Positions 18,735 through 27,188 are shown, counted from the stretch's first letter. The stretch: DNA of 64,000 nt from Marinifilaceae bacterium (GCA_016936255.1 JAFGYE010000050.1:47069-111068); one strand, 5' to 3'. Translations and numbers: made by a program. The notes: generated by a model from the sequence alone, not told the origin.

Positions 18735-18779
18735 CCACAAAGGAAAACGAAGTGCAGCACAAAGAACACAAAGAAAATG
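18735..18779. repeat. CACAAAG-rich intergenic repeat, upstream copy
   Basis: Contains ACGAAGTGCAGCACAAAG followed by AACACAAAGAAAA. A similar stretch (ACGCTAAGGAGCACAAAG, then AATACAG) lies just past the cytochrome gene at 21954-21985. Such AACGCAAAG/CACAAAG stretches are common intergenic repeats in Bacteroidota. Confidence 0.45.
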
Positions 18780-18781
18780 AG

Positions 18782-18803
18782 CCCGGGGAAATACTCCGGG
18801 TTT
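18782..18803 (+). terminator. Weak terminator after the DPP IV gene
   Basis: CCCGGGG (18782-18788) pairs with CTCCGGG (18794-18800) with one wobble, followed by TTTGTT. Confidence 0.45.
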
Positions 18804-18867
18804 GTTGGTTCTGGAATTGCCTTGAAATGACCCCTCTAAATGGTCTTAAAAAACAACTATAAATATA

Positions 18868-18899
18868 AGTGGAAGTCCCCTTTAGGGGATTTAGGGGTT
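18868..18899. repeat. CCCCTAAATCCCC-type palindromic repeat
   Basis: TCCCCTTTAGGGGA (18876-18889) is a palindromic core followed by TTTAGGGGTT. Read on the other strand it gives the CCCCTAAATCCCCTAAAGGGG element that is dispersed in many Bacteroidota genomes. Confidence 0.5.
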
Positions 18900-19137
18900 G
18901 TACCTGGGAAATGATAAGAAAAAAGTAACTCTTCCTTCCGATTGAATGTAATCCGCTTGCAACAGAAATAATACCTGGCCTGAAAAGCACAAAAACCAAC
19001 AGTCGGGGGATTTACTGTGGGTTTGTATCGACTGCCTAAGTTTTTTTTTATTTCGTTTGAATAGTCAGTAACTTACATGTTGTGTAAGTGAGCTAGTTAC
19101 TAATCAGTTCGATATGGATGATTTCTACCTCCCCAAA

Positions 19138-21912
19138 ATGAAACGGTTTTTTGGAGTGCTTCTTTTATTGTTGGGCTTTCTCAGCAGCAACAGTCTTATT
19201 GCTCAGGAAGACGATGTTTGTATGATGTGCCACGACGATCCTTATCTTACAAAGGAAGTGAATGGTAAAACACGATCTGTATGGGTCGATTTACCTGTAA
19301 TAACGAATTCTATTCACGGGAAAATAAGCTGTATCGAATGTCATCCTGAAGCTGCAGTAGAGGACTGGCCACATCCTGAAACAATGTTGCCTGTAAATTG
19401 TGGGAATTGTCACGAACAGGCAGCAGAAAAGTATAATATGGGTGTTCATGGCAAAGCACATCAAAAACAAGCCAGGTATGCGCCCGATTGTAAGGAGTGT
19501 CATGGAAAGCACGATATTCTTTCTCACAATAATATTAGTTCGCGAACCTATAAAATGAATATTCCCGTGTTGTGTGGAAGATGTCATCGCGAAGGAGCAC
19601 CTGTTGCACGAACCTATCAGATTACAGAACACAATATTTTAGAAAACTACAGTCAGAGTATCCACGGCAAAGGATTGTATAAAAGCGGTTTGATTGTTAC
19701 AGCAACCTGTAACGATTGTCATGGAAACCATTTGATATTACCCCATACCAACCGGCTTTCGAGCATTTCCCTTAAAAATATCGCAGCTACCTGCATGAAA
19801 TGCCATGCCCGAATAGAGCAGGTTCATACAAAGGTGATCAATGAGCAGTTGTGGGAAAAAAAGCCGGGAGCTATTCCTGCCTGCACCGATTGCCATCCGC
19901 CTCATATTGTAAACATCCAGAATATTGTCGAGAGTATTTCCGATCGTTCTTGTCTGCTGTGTCACGAAAAAAAAGATATTCATAAAATTGTTAAAGGGGA
20001 TACCATTTCTCTTCAGGTTGATGTGAATGATCTTACAAATTGGGCTCATAACAACATCACCTGTGTAAAATGTCACTCTGATGTATCCGCAAAAAAATAT
20101 CGCCCCTGCGAAACGGCGGGAAAAGTAGATTGTTCCGGTTGTCATGCTGAAGTTGACGAAATATATATGGCAAGCGGGCATGGTGCAGCCTATTTGGAGG
20201 GAAAAGAATCGGCGCCCTATTGCACCGATTGTCACGGTACTCATATTGTCAAACCTAAAAAGGATGAGACTTCGCCGGTTTACCGGCTCTCTATTCCAAT
20301 ACTTTGTGGAGGATGTCACCGGGAAAATGGCCGGGCAATTCAGCAAACAGAGCTCAAAGAAGTAGATGCATACCACGATTACTCCATGAGTGTTCATGGT
20401 CGAAGCATGACCCAAAAAGGATTGCTTTCGAGCGCTGTGTGTACCGACTGCCACACCACCCATTTTATGCTGAAAGACAGTGACGTGAGATCCTCGGTTT
20501 ATCCAAAAAATATCCCCGCTACTTGTGGCAATTGTCACAAGGGAATTTACAATGAATATATACGGAGCGATCATGCAATTTCAAAAAACAATGAAGAACA
20601 AAAATTTCCGACCTGTACGGTTTGTCATTCGGCTCACCTTATTTCCGAGATCGACAAAGATGAATTTATGCATGAAATTACTCATCAATGTGGCCTTTGT
20701 CACAAACATTTGTCAGAAAGCTACATGGACACCTATCATGGGAAGGCCTATCAGCTGGGTTATTTAAAAGCAGCCCGATGTTCCGATTGTCACGGCGCTC
20801 ATTCCAATATGAATGTGAAGGATCCAAATTCAGCCGTTGGCTACGACAATATTGTGGCAACCTGCCAGAAATGCCACGAGGATGCAAACATGCGGTTTAC
20901 CGGATTTTTAACTCACGCAACACATCACAACCGCGATAAATACCCGGCTCTGTATTTCACCTTTTGGGGAATGTCCTCCTTACTGATTGCTGTGTTCGGC
21001 TTTTTTGGTTTGCACACCCTTTTATGGTTGCCCCGATCCTTGCGCGAACGAAAGAGGAAGAAACTGATGCCTCATTTTGGCAAGGCTGTTTATATCCGGC
21101 GATTTACCGAAAGCCAACGGATTACCCATGTGTTTGTTATTTTAAGTTTTGTGATATTGGCCCTAACCGGTATGATGCTTAAGTTTGCAAATATGCAATG
21201 GGCCAGACATTTGGTTGATTTGTTGGGGGGTGTTGAGATGGCAGGTACATTGCACCGTTTGGGGGCCGTAGTTACTTTCGGATATTTTGTTTTTCATCTT
21301 TTTTCACTCATTAAAAACAAGAAAAAAATGGGTTTTGGATGGTCGCAATTTATATTTGGCAGGCATTCTCTGCTGTTCAACCGTCAGGATGCTAAAGATT
21401 TTTGGGCAAGCATGAAGTGGTTTGTAGGAAGGGGAGAACGACCAAATTACGGGCGATGGACTTATTGGGAGAAATTCGATTATTTAGCCGTATTTTGGGG
21501 AGTGGCCATTATCGGTTTTACCGGATTGGTCTTATGGTTTCCCGAGCTGTTTACCAAGTTTATGCCTGGCTGGCTGATTAATGTGGCTCAAATCATTCAT
21601 AGCGATGAAGCCTTGCTGGCAGTAGGTTTTATCTTCACCATTCATTTTTTCAACACGCACTTTCGTCCGGAATCCTTTCCCATGGATACCGTAATTTTTA
21701 CCGGTCATGTGCTGTTGGAGGAATACAAAGCCGACAGGCCAAGAGATTATGAAGAATTGGAAAAATCGGGCAAGTTGAACGAATTAATCGTCGAAATGGA
21801 GATTCCTGAAGAGAAAAGGCGGATCGTGAAAGTATTTGGTTTCTTTTTCCTTTTCGTAGGATTTCTTTTGATTGCTTTAATCATCTACTCCTTGCTTTTT
21901 GGATCCAGTTAA
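19138..21912 (+). CDS. 19-heme cytochrome c fused to a cytochrome b561-like membrane domain
   Basis: Predicted membrane electron-transfer protein of 924 residues. ATG 19138 begins a signal peptide (MKRFFGVLLLLLGFLSS ... IAQ); ATG 19114 upstream in frame is an alternative. I count 19 CXXCH heme-binding motifs, from CMMCH to CQKCH, across the first ~590 residues, largely in paired NapC/cytochrome c3-like modules (CTDCHGTH, CGGCHREN, CNDCHGNH). The C-terminal third has at least four membrane helices with conserved His residues (HVFVILSFVILALTG, HRLGAVVTFGYFVFH, IHSDEALLAVGF, IHFFNTHFRPESF), typical of b-type di-heme quinone-reactive subunits. It probably moves electrons between the quinone pool and periplasmic or external acceptors. 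No partner subunits lie beside it. Confidence 0.88.
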   Translation: MKRFFGVLLLLLGFLSSNSLIAQEDDVCMMCHDDPYLTKEVNGKTRSVWVDLPVITNSIHGKISCIECHPEAAVEDWPHPETMLPVNCGNCHEQAAEKYNMGVHGKAHQKQARYAPDCKECHGKHDILSHNNISSRTYKMNIPVLCGRCHREGAPVARTYQITEHNILENYSQSIHGKGLYKSGLIVTATCNDCHGNHLILPHTNRLSSISLKNIAATCMKCHARIEQVHTKVINEQLWEKKPGAIPACTDCHPPHIVNIQNIVESISDRSCLLCHEKKDIHKIVKGDTISLQVDVNDLTNWAHNNITCVKCHSDVSAKKYRPCETAGKVDCSGCHAEVDEIYMASGHGAAYLEGKESAPYCTDCHGTHIVKPKKDETSPVYRLSIPILCGGCHRENGRAIQQTELKEVDAYHDYSMSVHGRSMTQKGLLSSAVCTDCHTTHFMLKDSDVRSSVYPKNIPATCGNCHKGIYNEYIRSDHAISKNNEEQKFPTCTVCHSAHLISEIDKDEFMHEITHQCGLCHKHLSESYMDTYHGKAYQLGYLKAARCSDCHGAHSNMNVKDPNSAVGYDNIVATCQKCHEDANMRFTGFLTHATHHNRDKYPALYFTFWGMSSLLIAVFGFFGLHTLLWLPRSLRERKRKKLMPHFGKAVYIRRFTESQRITHVFVILSFVILALTGMMLKFANMQWARHLVDLLGGVEMAGTLHRLGAVVTFGYFVFHLFSLIKNKKKMGFGWSQFIFGRHSLLFNRQDAKDFWASMKWFVGRGERPNYGRWTYWEKFDYLAVFWGVAIIGFTGLVLWFPELFTKFMPGWLINVAQIIHSDEALLAVGFIFTIHFFNTHFRPESFPMDTVIFTGHVLLEEYKADRPRDYEELEKSGKLNELIVEMEIPEEKRRIVKVFGFFFLFVGFLLIALIIYSLLFGSS

Positions 21913-21948
21913 ATGCCTGATTTTGTAAGGGAATCTAATATAGAAAAG

Positions 21949-21985
21949 GAGTCAACGCTAAGGAGCACAAAGAATACAGAATATG
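21949..21985. repeat. CACAAAG-rich intergenic repeat, downstream copy
   Basis: Contains ACGCTAAGGAGCACAAAG, related to the copy at 18735-18779, so the pair brackets the multiheme cytochrome gene. Confidence 0.45.
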
Positions 21986-22087
21986 AAGGGCTCAAACATC
22001 AATAGACTGAGGTAAAACCCTAGGTCTAATGAATCATGAACATCCGTCGCACGTCGCAAAGGAAGTTGACAAACTAGAATTTCTGTT

Positions 22088-22384
22088 GGCAAAATGCTCC
22101 CGACGATCAAATTTGGCTAAAACCGTTGGCAAACTGCCATCTTACAAGTTGGAAACTGTTATTTCTGTTGGCAAAATGCTCCCGACGATTAAATTTGGCT
22201 AAAACCACGCGGCAAAATGCTCCCGACGATCAGATTTGGCTAAAACCACGCGGCAAACTGCTCCCGACAATCAGATTTGGGTAAATCCACGCGGCAAACT
22301 GCTCCCGACGATTAAATTTGGCTAAAACCACGCGGCAAAATGCTCCCGACAATCAAACTTGGCTAAAACCACGCGGCAAACTGT
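22088..22384. repeat. 41-bp tandem repeat array, about seven units
   Basis: Five uninterrupted 41-bp units run from 22170 to 22374 (starts 22170, 22211, 22252, 22293, 22334), with GGCAAAATGCTCCCGACGAT followed by (C/T)A(A/G)ATTTGGCTAAAACCACGC. A 40-bp related unit starts at 22088, a degenerate unit at 22128, and a truncated one at 22375. Units differ by only a few substitutions. The length is not a multiple of three and there are no unique spacers, so it is neither coding nor CRISPR. Confidence 0.9.
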
Positions 22385-22736
22385 AGCCTGTTAATTTATC
22401 TAATCCATAAGGTTTGTATAGTCAAGCTTAATGTTATTAATATCGTATTTTAGTAATGATTAATCGATCAATAAAGGTAAACTAGTATCCAATCAAGGAA
22501 TATGTTGTTGGAGTGCACTTGCTTGAGGGCTCTTTTTTTGTATTAAAACATAGTAATAAAGGTTGCTTTGAGTGTGAAATTTTAAATTTGGGATCTCTCA
22601 CAACTTTCCAATTCGGTTTCCATACTCAATCAGATACAAACAGGAAGGCTTTATTCCTTATTTGGAACTAATCTGAGAATCAAAGCCCAATGTTCTAAAT
22701 AATGTTTTGCTAATTTTATAAAACAAAAGGATAAAA

Positions 22737-22744
22737 TACCTTTG
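22737..22744 (+). promoter_or_regulatory. Possible -7 promoter element of the NifX-like gene
   Basis: TACCTTTG fits TAnnTTTG and lies 28 bases before the start codon, followed by an A-rich leader. A TTTG at 22706-22709 is 27 bases away, longer than the usual spacing. Confidence 0.35.
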
Positions 22745-22772
22745 TGTAAAATCAATCAATAAAAATAAAAAA

Positions 22773-23144
22773 ATGAAAATAGCAGTTCCAGTAACAAGCA
22801 GTAGACAAATCGATGGTCATTTTGGGCATTGTGAATTTTACAATGTGTTTACAATTTCAGAAAACAAGGAAATCGTCGATGTACAAAAGATGGAATCACC
22901 GCAGGGTTGCGGCTGCAAATCGAACATAGCATCGGTTTTGGCAGAAGCGGGCGTAACCGTTATGCTTGCCGGAGGAATTGGAAACGGAGCAATTAATGTG
23001 TTGAACAATTCAGGAATTGAAGTAGTTCGAGGCTGTTCGGGCAATGCCGAGGAAGTGGTTAAGCTGTATGTTGCAGGCCTGGTAAGTGATAGTGGCTCGA
23101 GTTGTCAGCATACTCATGGCGAAGGACACCAATGCAGTCATTAA
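22773..23144 (+). CDS. NifX/NifB-C-like (dinitrogenase iron-molybdenum cofactor family) protein
   Basis: A 123-residue protein of the family related to NafY, NifX and the NifB C-terminus, which binds iron-sulfur clusters or cofactors. Family signs are the opening IAVPVTSSRQIDGHFGHCEFY (split here: IAVPVTS and DGHFGHCEFY), the V-M-L-A-G-G-I-G-N-G-A loop and the following GIEVVRGCSG. It adds Cys pairs (GCGCKS) and a His/Cys-rich tail (CQHTHGEGHQCSH) that could bind a metal. No nitrogenase genes are in the window, so a role in general metal or Fe-S handling is more likely. It has its own terminator. Confidence 0.85.
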   Translation: MKIAVPVTSSRQIDGHFGHCEFYNVFTISENKEIVDVQKMESPQGCGCKSNIASVLAEAGVTVMLAGGIGNGAINVLNNSGIEVVRGCSGNAEEVVKLYVAGLVSDSGSSCQHTHGEGHQCSH

Positions 23145-23180
23145 ATAAATGGCAGGCAAGTAATAGGTTTGGTACAAGTA

Positions 23181-23216
23181 AAAAGGTTTATAGTCAGCAC
23201 TGTAAACCTTTTTTTT
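23181..23216 (+). terminator. Intrinsic terminator after the NifX-like gene
   Basis: AAAAGGTTTA (23181-23190) pairs with TAAACCTTTT (23203-23212), closing a 12-nt loop, then T's. Confidence 0.85.
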
Positions 23217-23408
23217 AATGGTGTGAATAAGTGCCGCTTATCCAACGATTTTTTAAGGGGTTAGATAAGGTGAAAATAGTTGTGAAATTGAAAATATTCA
23301 ATCACTTTTATTATTTAATTTGTATTAGTAAATGTGATTTGTATTTACATTAAGGTTTAAGCTTAGGCCATTATTAATCAGTGTTATAAAACGACTGTAA
23401 GAAGTGTT

Positions 23409-25370
23409 ATGAATGTTAAGATAAGAAAGTCCGACATCAATGATTTTAATTTTTTAGTGAAATTAGAAGAGGAGTCTTTTCCTGCTTTTCAACGAAGTAC
23501 AAAACAGAGTATCAAACATGGTATTCAGAGTGAGTTTCAGGAGATTTTAATCCTCGAAACAATAAATAAAAATAAGCTTAAGGTTGGAGCTTTAGTTTTA
23601 TTTAAATACAGTAAATCACTGCGAATATACTCCATCGCGATATTGCCCGAATTTCAAAGTATGGGCTTTGGGGATTATCTGCTTAAACATGTAGTTGAGT
23701 ATGCAAATCGACAGCATTTTGAAAAAATATTGATAGAGGTAAGTGCTAAGAATATTAAATTAATTGATTGGTATAAAAACAGAGGCTTTACTTCTTTGGA
23801 AACAATAGCAGATTATTACGGTGAAGGAGAAGCGGCTGAAAAAATGGAGCTCAAAACCAATGTTGTTTCTAATTCTTCCAAAACAACGAATATAATTGTA
23901 ATTAACCAACCTTATAAATGGACATTTCCGGATATAAATGCGAAGATTATTACGGTTAAAGAATATATTAATAACCCGGTATATCAAAACAATACAGATT
24001 TTAGGATATTTAACTTGTGCAGCAGCTATAAGTACCAAACTTATGGTTATTATGTTTCTTTGTTGGCTTCGGCACGCGGACAGCGTGTTATCCCCAGTAC
24101 CATAACCATCCGCGATTTTCGAATTTTGAACGTGGTGCACTCTATTGCCTATGATATTGAGGAATACATCAATAAATCATTGCATAAAGAGAAAGGGAAT
24201 GTTTTCTCTTTGCATATTTATTTTGGACAATCGAGAGTTAAAGGGTACAGTTCGTTGGCTGCAAAGCTTCATCAATTGTTCGAAGCTCCTTTGTTTAAAG
24301 TAGACTTTATTAAACACGACGACAAATGGATTATTAAGAAAGTACAGGTTTTAACCCTGAATAAGGTGGCAGAGCAGGATTTAAATTATGTGTACGAATT
24401 TGCCAAAAAGTATTTCAATAAAAAAAGGTTTCACAGCACGAAACTGGTGAACTATAAGTATGATATAGCCGTACTTGTAAATCCTAAGGAAGAGAATTCA
24501 CCTTCTTGTCCAAAAGCATTGCATAAATTTAAAAGTGCAGCCAATCGAAGAGGATTATACTTAGAGTTTATCACAAAAAGCGACATCGATAAAATTAATG
24601 AATTTGATGCTTTGTTTATTCGGGAAACAACAAGTGTGAATGATCATACTTACGAATTTTCCCGAACAGCTTATGCCGAAGGTTTGGTTGTTATTGATGA
24701 TCCCTGGTCTATTTTAAGGTGTTCCAATAAGATTTATCAGAATGAAATATTTAAGAAGCATAAATTGTTAACGCCTGAAACAGAAGTTTTCACCAAGAAT
24801 TTATTTGATCCGAAAGTTTTGAATAACATGAATTATCCCTTGGTATTAAAACAGCCCGACAGTGCTTTTTCATTAGGGGTGATAAAGGTTGAAAATAAAG
24901 CGGAAGCCCTTGTTGAAATAAATAAGCTTTTTAAAATTTCGGATATGGTTGTTTGTCAGGAGTTTCTTTACTCGGATTTTGATTGGAGAATTGGAATCAT
25001 TGATAACACGCCGCTGTTTGCCTGCAAATATTACATGTACAAAGATCATTGGCAAATATACAATTGGAATGGCGAGGAGGAAGACAAGTCGGGTAATTCC
25101 GAAACTGTTGGCATCGAATCGGTTCCTGAAATTGTTGTGCAGACAGCTTTAAAAGCATCAGCTTTAATAGGAGATGGTTTGTATGGAGTAGATTTAAAAA
25201 TGATAGATGGTAAAGTTTATGTTGTTGAGGTAAATGACAATCCAAATATCGACGATGGTATTGAAGATTTTGTGTTAAAGGATCAGCTGTACGATACAAT
25301 TATAGATTCGATATATCAGAGAATAGAGATTGCTAAAAATGTGCAGCGAATAGATTTCAGACGAAAATAA
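23409..25370 (+). CDS. GNAT - RLAN - RimK-like ATP-grasp fusion protein
   Basis: Three-domain cytoplasmic protein of 653 residues. Residues 1-150 are a GNAT acetyltransferase (IAILPEFQSMGFGDYLL carries the Q-S-M-G-F-G CoA loop). Residues ~160-330 match the RimK-like ATP-grasp N-terminal domain (NLCSSYKYQTYGYYVSLLA, then RGQRVIPS). Residues ~350-640 are an ATP-grasp ligase: SILRCSNKIYQ, YPLVLKQPDSAFSLGV and the metal-binding VVEVNDNPNIDDGIED. ATP-grasp enzymes of this type join an amino acid or peptide to an acceptor carboxylate; the acceptor here is unknown. In related systems a GNAT and a papain-like peptidase are often encoded beside the ligase; here the GNAT is on the same chain and no peptidase is adjacent. 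Confidence 0.85.
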   Translation: MNVKIRKSDINDFNFLVKLEEESFPAFQRSTKQSIKHGIQSEFQEILILETINKNKLKVGALVLFKYSKSLRIYSIAILPEFQSMGFGDYLLKHVVEYANRQHFEKILIEVSAKNIKLIDWYKNRGFTSLETIADYYGEGEAAEKMELKTNVVSNSSKTTNIIVINQPYKWTFPDINAKIITVKEYINNPVYQNNTDFRIFNLCSSYKYQTYGYYVSLLASARGQRVIPSTITIRDFRILNVVHSIAYDIEEYINKSLHKEKGNVFSLHIYFGQSRVKGYSSLAAKLHQLFEAPLFKVDFIKHDDKWIIKKVQVLTLNKVAEQDLNYVYEFAKKYFNKKRFHSTKLVNYKYDIAVLVNPKEENSPSCPKALHKFKSAANRRGLYLEFITKSDIDKINEFDALFIRETTSVNDHTYEFSRTAYAEGLVVIDDPWSILRCSNKIYQNEIFKKHKLLTPETEVFTKNLFDPKVLNNMNYPLVLKQPDSAFSLGVIKVENKAEALVEINKLFKISDMVVCQEFLYSDFDWRIGIIDNTPLFACKYYMYKDHWQIYNWNGEEEDKSGNSETVGIESVPEIVVQTALKASALIGDGLYGVDLKMIDGKVYVVEVNDNPNIDDGIEDFVLKDQLYDTIIDSIYQRIEIAKNVQRIDFRRK

Positions 25371-25681
25371 GCCCTGCAATCCGGTTGCCTTGTATAAATT
25401 ACAAATGATTTAAAATGAAATTTAAATAAAAAGATTGCATCTTCAGTAATACATTTGTTTTTAAAAACATAGTAATGCCAATGTCATCACGACATTGGCA
25501 TTACTATGTTCTGATAGCTAAGTTTTTGTATGCGATCAGATAGGCGTGATCTGCTGGTAAAAAAGTATTTATCGGTCAATGAAAAAATTGACTGCTGTAG
25601 TAAAATTCCTTAAATTTATGTAAGGTGTTATACATCAAATTGTTATAATCTATTTATTGTTTCATTTTAAAATTAGATGCT
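25371..25681. other. Intergenic stretch with a long perfect hairpin
   Basis: The only notable element in these 311 bases is the 45-base inverted repeat at 25466-25510. No gene is supported. Confidence 0.5.
25466..25510. repeat. Perfect 20-bp inverted repeat (hairpin)
   Basis: Bases 25466-25485 and 25491-25510 are exact reverse complements (core GCCAATGTC / GACATTGGC) with a 5-nt loop ATCAC. On the + strand no T-run follows; on the minus strand a run of five T's follows. It may end the ATP-grasp gene's transcript, or be a mobile palindromic repeat. Confidence 0.85.
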
Positions 25682-25948
25682 ATGTCAAGTACAGGAGGAA
25701 TTGTTGCAGGCTTGCTAGCTGGCTGTGCAATAGGTGTTGGTTTAGGGATTTTATACGCTCCCGATAAAGGGGAGGTAACCCGAAAAAAAATGAAGGCGAA
25801 GGCAAAAGAGAAAGTTGAAGAATTAGATGCAGTCTTCGATAAGAGTGTAGAAAAGATGCGTGCTAAAATGGACGAAATAATTGTGGCCTTAGAGAAAAAA
25901 TTAGAAGAGTTCAGAAGAAAAGAAAAGGAAGAAGAAGAATTAGCATAA
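25682..25948 (+). CDS. YtxH-domain protein
   Basis: An 88-residue protein. A Gly/Ala-rich hydrophobic N-terminal segment (GIVAGLLAGCAIGVGLGILY) followed by APDKGEVTRKKM is the signature of YtxH/gas-vesicle-GvpP-like proteins, which are membrane-associated and often stress-induced. The rest is a highly charged helix ending in an Arg/Lys/Glu-rich tail. It opens a small operon with the holin-like gene and a short ORF. Confidence 0.85.
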   Translation: MSSTGGIVAGLLAGCAIGVGLGILYAPDKGEVTRKKMKAKAKEKVEELDAVFDKSVEKMRAKMDEIIVALEKKLEEFRRKEKEEEELA

Positions 25949-26017
25949 TTCTTTCTGACATCTGTTTGTTATTGAAATCAAATTATTGAAGTTTCAGTTT
26001 GCTAAAACAAAAAGATA

Positions 26018-26386
26018 TTGGGAAAAATCGCCGAACAGTTCACACAATTAAAGGAGCTGCTTATTGAGTATTTCGATTCTAATCTTGAATACTATAAGTT
26101 TGCTGGTTTCGAAAAATTAATGCGCTTCGTTGTCGCCATGACCTTTACTGCAGTGTTTTTTACATTGCTTATGCTTGCATTGTTTCTTTTTGGATTTAGT
26201 GCTGCCATATGGTTGGGCGATTTGCTGGGAAATGAAGCTGCAGGTTACCTGGGCATAGGTTTCTTTTATCTCTTTTTGTTGTTATTGGTTTATCTTCTTA
26301 AAAAACCCCTGATTGAGCGCCCATTGATCAAATTTTTTCATCAATTCCTTTACAAAAAGGAAAATAAAGATAATAAACCAAGCTGA
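26018..26386 (+). CDS. Holin-superfamily-III-like (DUF1469) membrane protein
   Basis: A 122-residue protein with two membrane helices (VVAMTFTAVFFTLLMLALFL and the GIGFFYLFLLLLVYLL region) framed by an amphipathic N-terminal helix and a basic tail. This is the layout of PF07332-type phage-holin-family proteins, which in Bacteroidota accompany YtxH genes and are not phage genes. The start is a TTG at 26018; no ATG in frame lies upstream without a stop, and a later ATG (residue 35) would cut the N-terminal helix. Confidence 0.75.
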   Translation: MGKIAEQFTQLKELLIEYFDSNLEYYKFAGFEKLMRFVVAMTFTAVFFTLLMLALFLFGFSAAIWLGDLLGNEAAGYLGIGFFYLFLLLLVYLLKKPLIERPLIKFFHQFLYKKENKDNKPS

Positions 26387-26475
26387 ATTTTATCGATTCG
26401 AATGCCAACGTTATGGACTTATTATTCCAGATTTTATACATGCAATTACAGGACGCTGTAAAAAAAAGACACTAA

Positions 26476-26679
26476 ATGAAACGCTTTCGGTCACTTAAGG
26501 ATATGGAAAAAGAAAGATATCGCCTTTATCTTGAAAAAGAGTTGGCTGGTTACAAATTGGAGTATTTTTTTCGAAATGCCAGAACAAATTTTAGTGCTGA
26601 AAATCTTTTTCAGAGCAGTATTGGAAATTGGCTTGGAAGAGCGATAGGGCGGTTAAGATGGAAGAAATCTACTCCTTAA
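26476..26679 (+). CDS. Small basic hypothetical protein
   Basis: A 67-residue basic protein with no hydrophobic segment. It begins 89 bases after the holin-like gene and precedes a strong terminator, so it is probably the third gene of the YtxH operon. Many Bacteroidota have a similar short gene here. Function is unknown. Confidence 0.6.
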   Translation: MKRFRSLKDMEKERYRLYLEKELAGYKLEYFFRNARTNFSAENLFQSSIGNWLGRAIGRLRWKKSTP

Positions 26680-26764
26680 ATTTTCATAGATAGACTACTT
26701 TTGAAAGACAGAAGTATGACTTAAGGATAGCAAAAAAAAACAGAATAATAAGCGATTAAAATTG

Positions 26765-26805
26765 GAGGCTGTTGAAAAATAAAATTTCAATAGTCTCTTT
26801 TTTTT
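26765..26805 (+). terminator. Intrinsic terminator of the YtxH operon
   Basis: A 13-bp stem with two wobble pairs (GAGGCTGTTGAAA at 26765-26777, TTTCAATAGTCTC at 26785-26797) is followed by eight T's. Confidence 0.88.
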
Positions 26806-27045
26806 GAGAATAGCATCAGGAAATTAAGAAAGAAGGATCGGGTATTTTGCGTCAAATAGAGCTGGAATTGGAAGGCCGCAAAGCTTTGCATAAAATTATT
26901 TTCAGCTTATTTTGTCTGTTTTTTGACAATTGAGAATTACATTTAATCACTATTGGTGTAAAAATTACAAGTGCTGATAATCAGGGTGTAACATCCGTTG
27001 TTTAGATTGATGTTAGATTGAAAAAAGCAATTGGGAATCGTAAGA

Positions 27046-27078
27046 TTTGGAAATTAGGGATTTTTCCTCTTATATTTG
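27046..27078 (+). promoter_or_regulatory. Promoter of the ilvDBNC operon
   Basis: TTTG at 27046-27049 and TATATTTG at 27071-27078, 21 bases apart, match the Bacteroidota TTTG/TAnnTTTG promoter. Transcription from about 27085 would give a leader of roughly 450 nt that contains both leader peptides. Confidence 0.6.
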
Positions 27079-27188
27079 TGGCATAGATTTGTCAACGTAA
27101 TCAGATCGAAAGAGAGATTGTAGATGTTCGTTGACAAAGTTAAAAACAAATTATGAATCTTTAAGAGGTTCGAACCAGCAAAAAGAAT

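Larger units (their letters stand above)
18700..19137. other. Intergenic stretch with a terminator and two repeat remnants
   Basis: It contains a weak terminator (18782-18803), a CACAAAG-type repeat remnant (18735-18779) and a CCCCTAAA palindromic element (18868-18899). No gene is supported. Confidence 0.5.
21913..22772. other. Long intergenic region with a tandem repeat array
   Basis: The 860 bases hold a CACAAAG-type remnant (21949-21985), the 41-bp array (22088-22384) and, near the end, the promoter of the NifX-like gene. The stretch 22385-22730 is AT-rich with nothing recognisable. Confidence 0.6.

Noticed and set aside
19738..20574. 278-codon minus-strand frame opposite the cytochrome gene
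   Set aside because: It is a shadow of the CXXCH-rich coding strand; its Cys/Thr/Met-rich translation matches nothing and the + strand gene is certain.
22088..22384. CRISPR array
   Set aside because: The 41-bp units are conserved along their whole length with no unique spacers, and there are no cas genes.
26018..26386. Prophage holin
   Set aside because: The holin-like protein is in a YtxH operon with no endolysin or other phage gene; this family is common in bacterial chromosomes.
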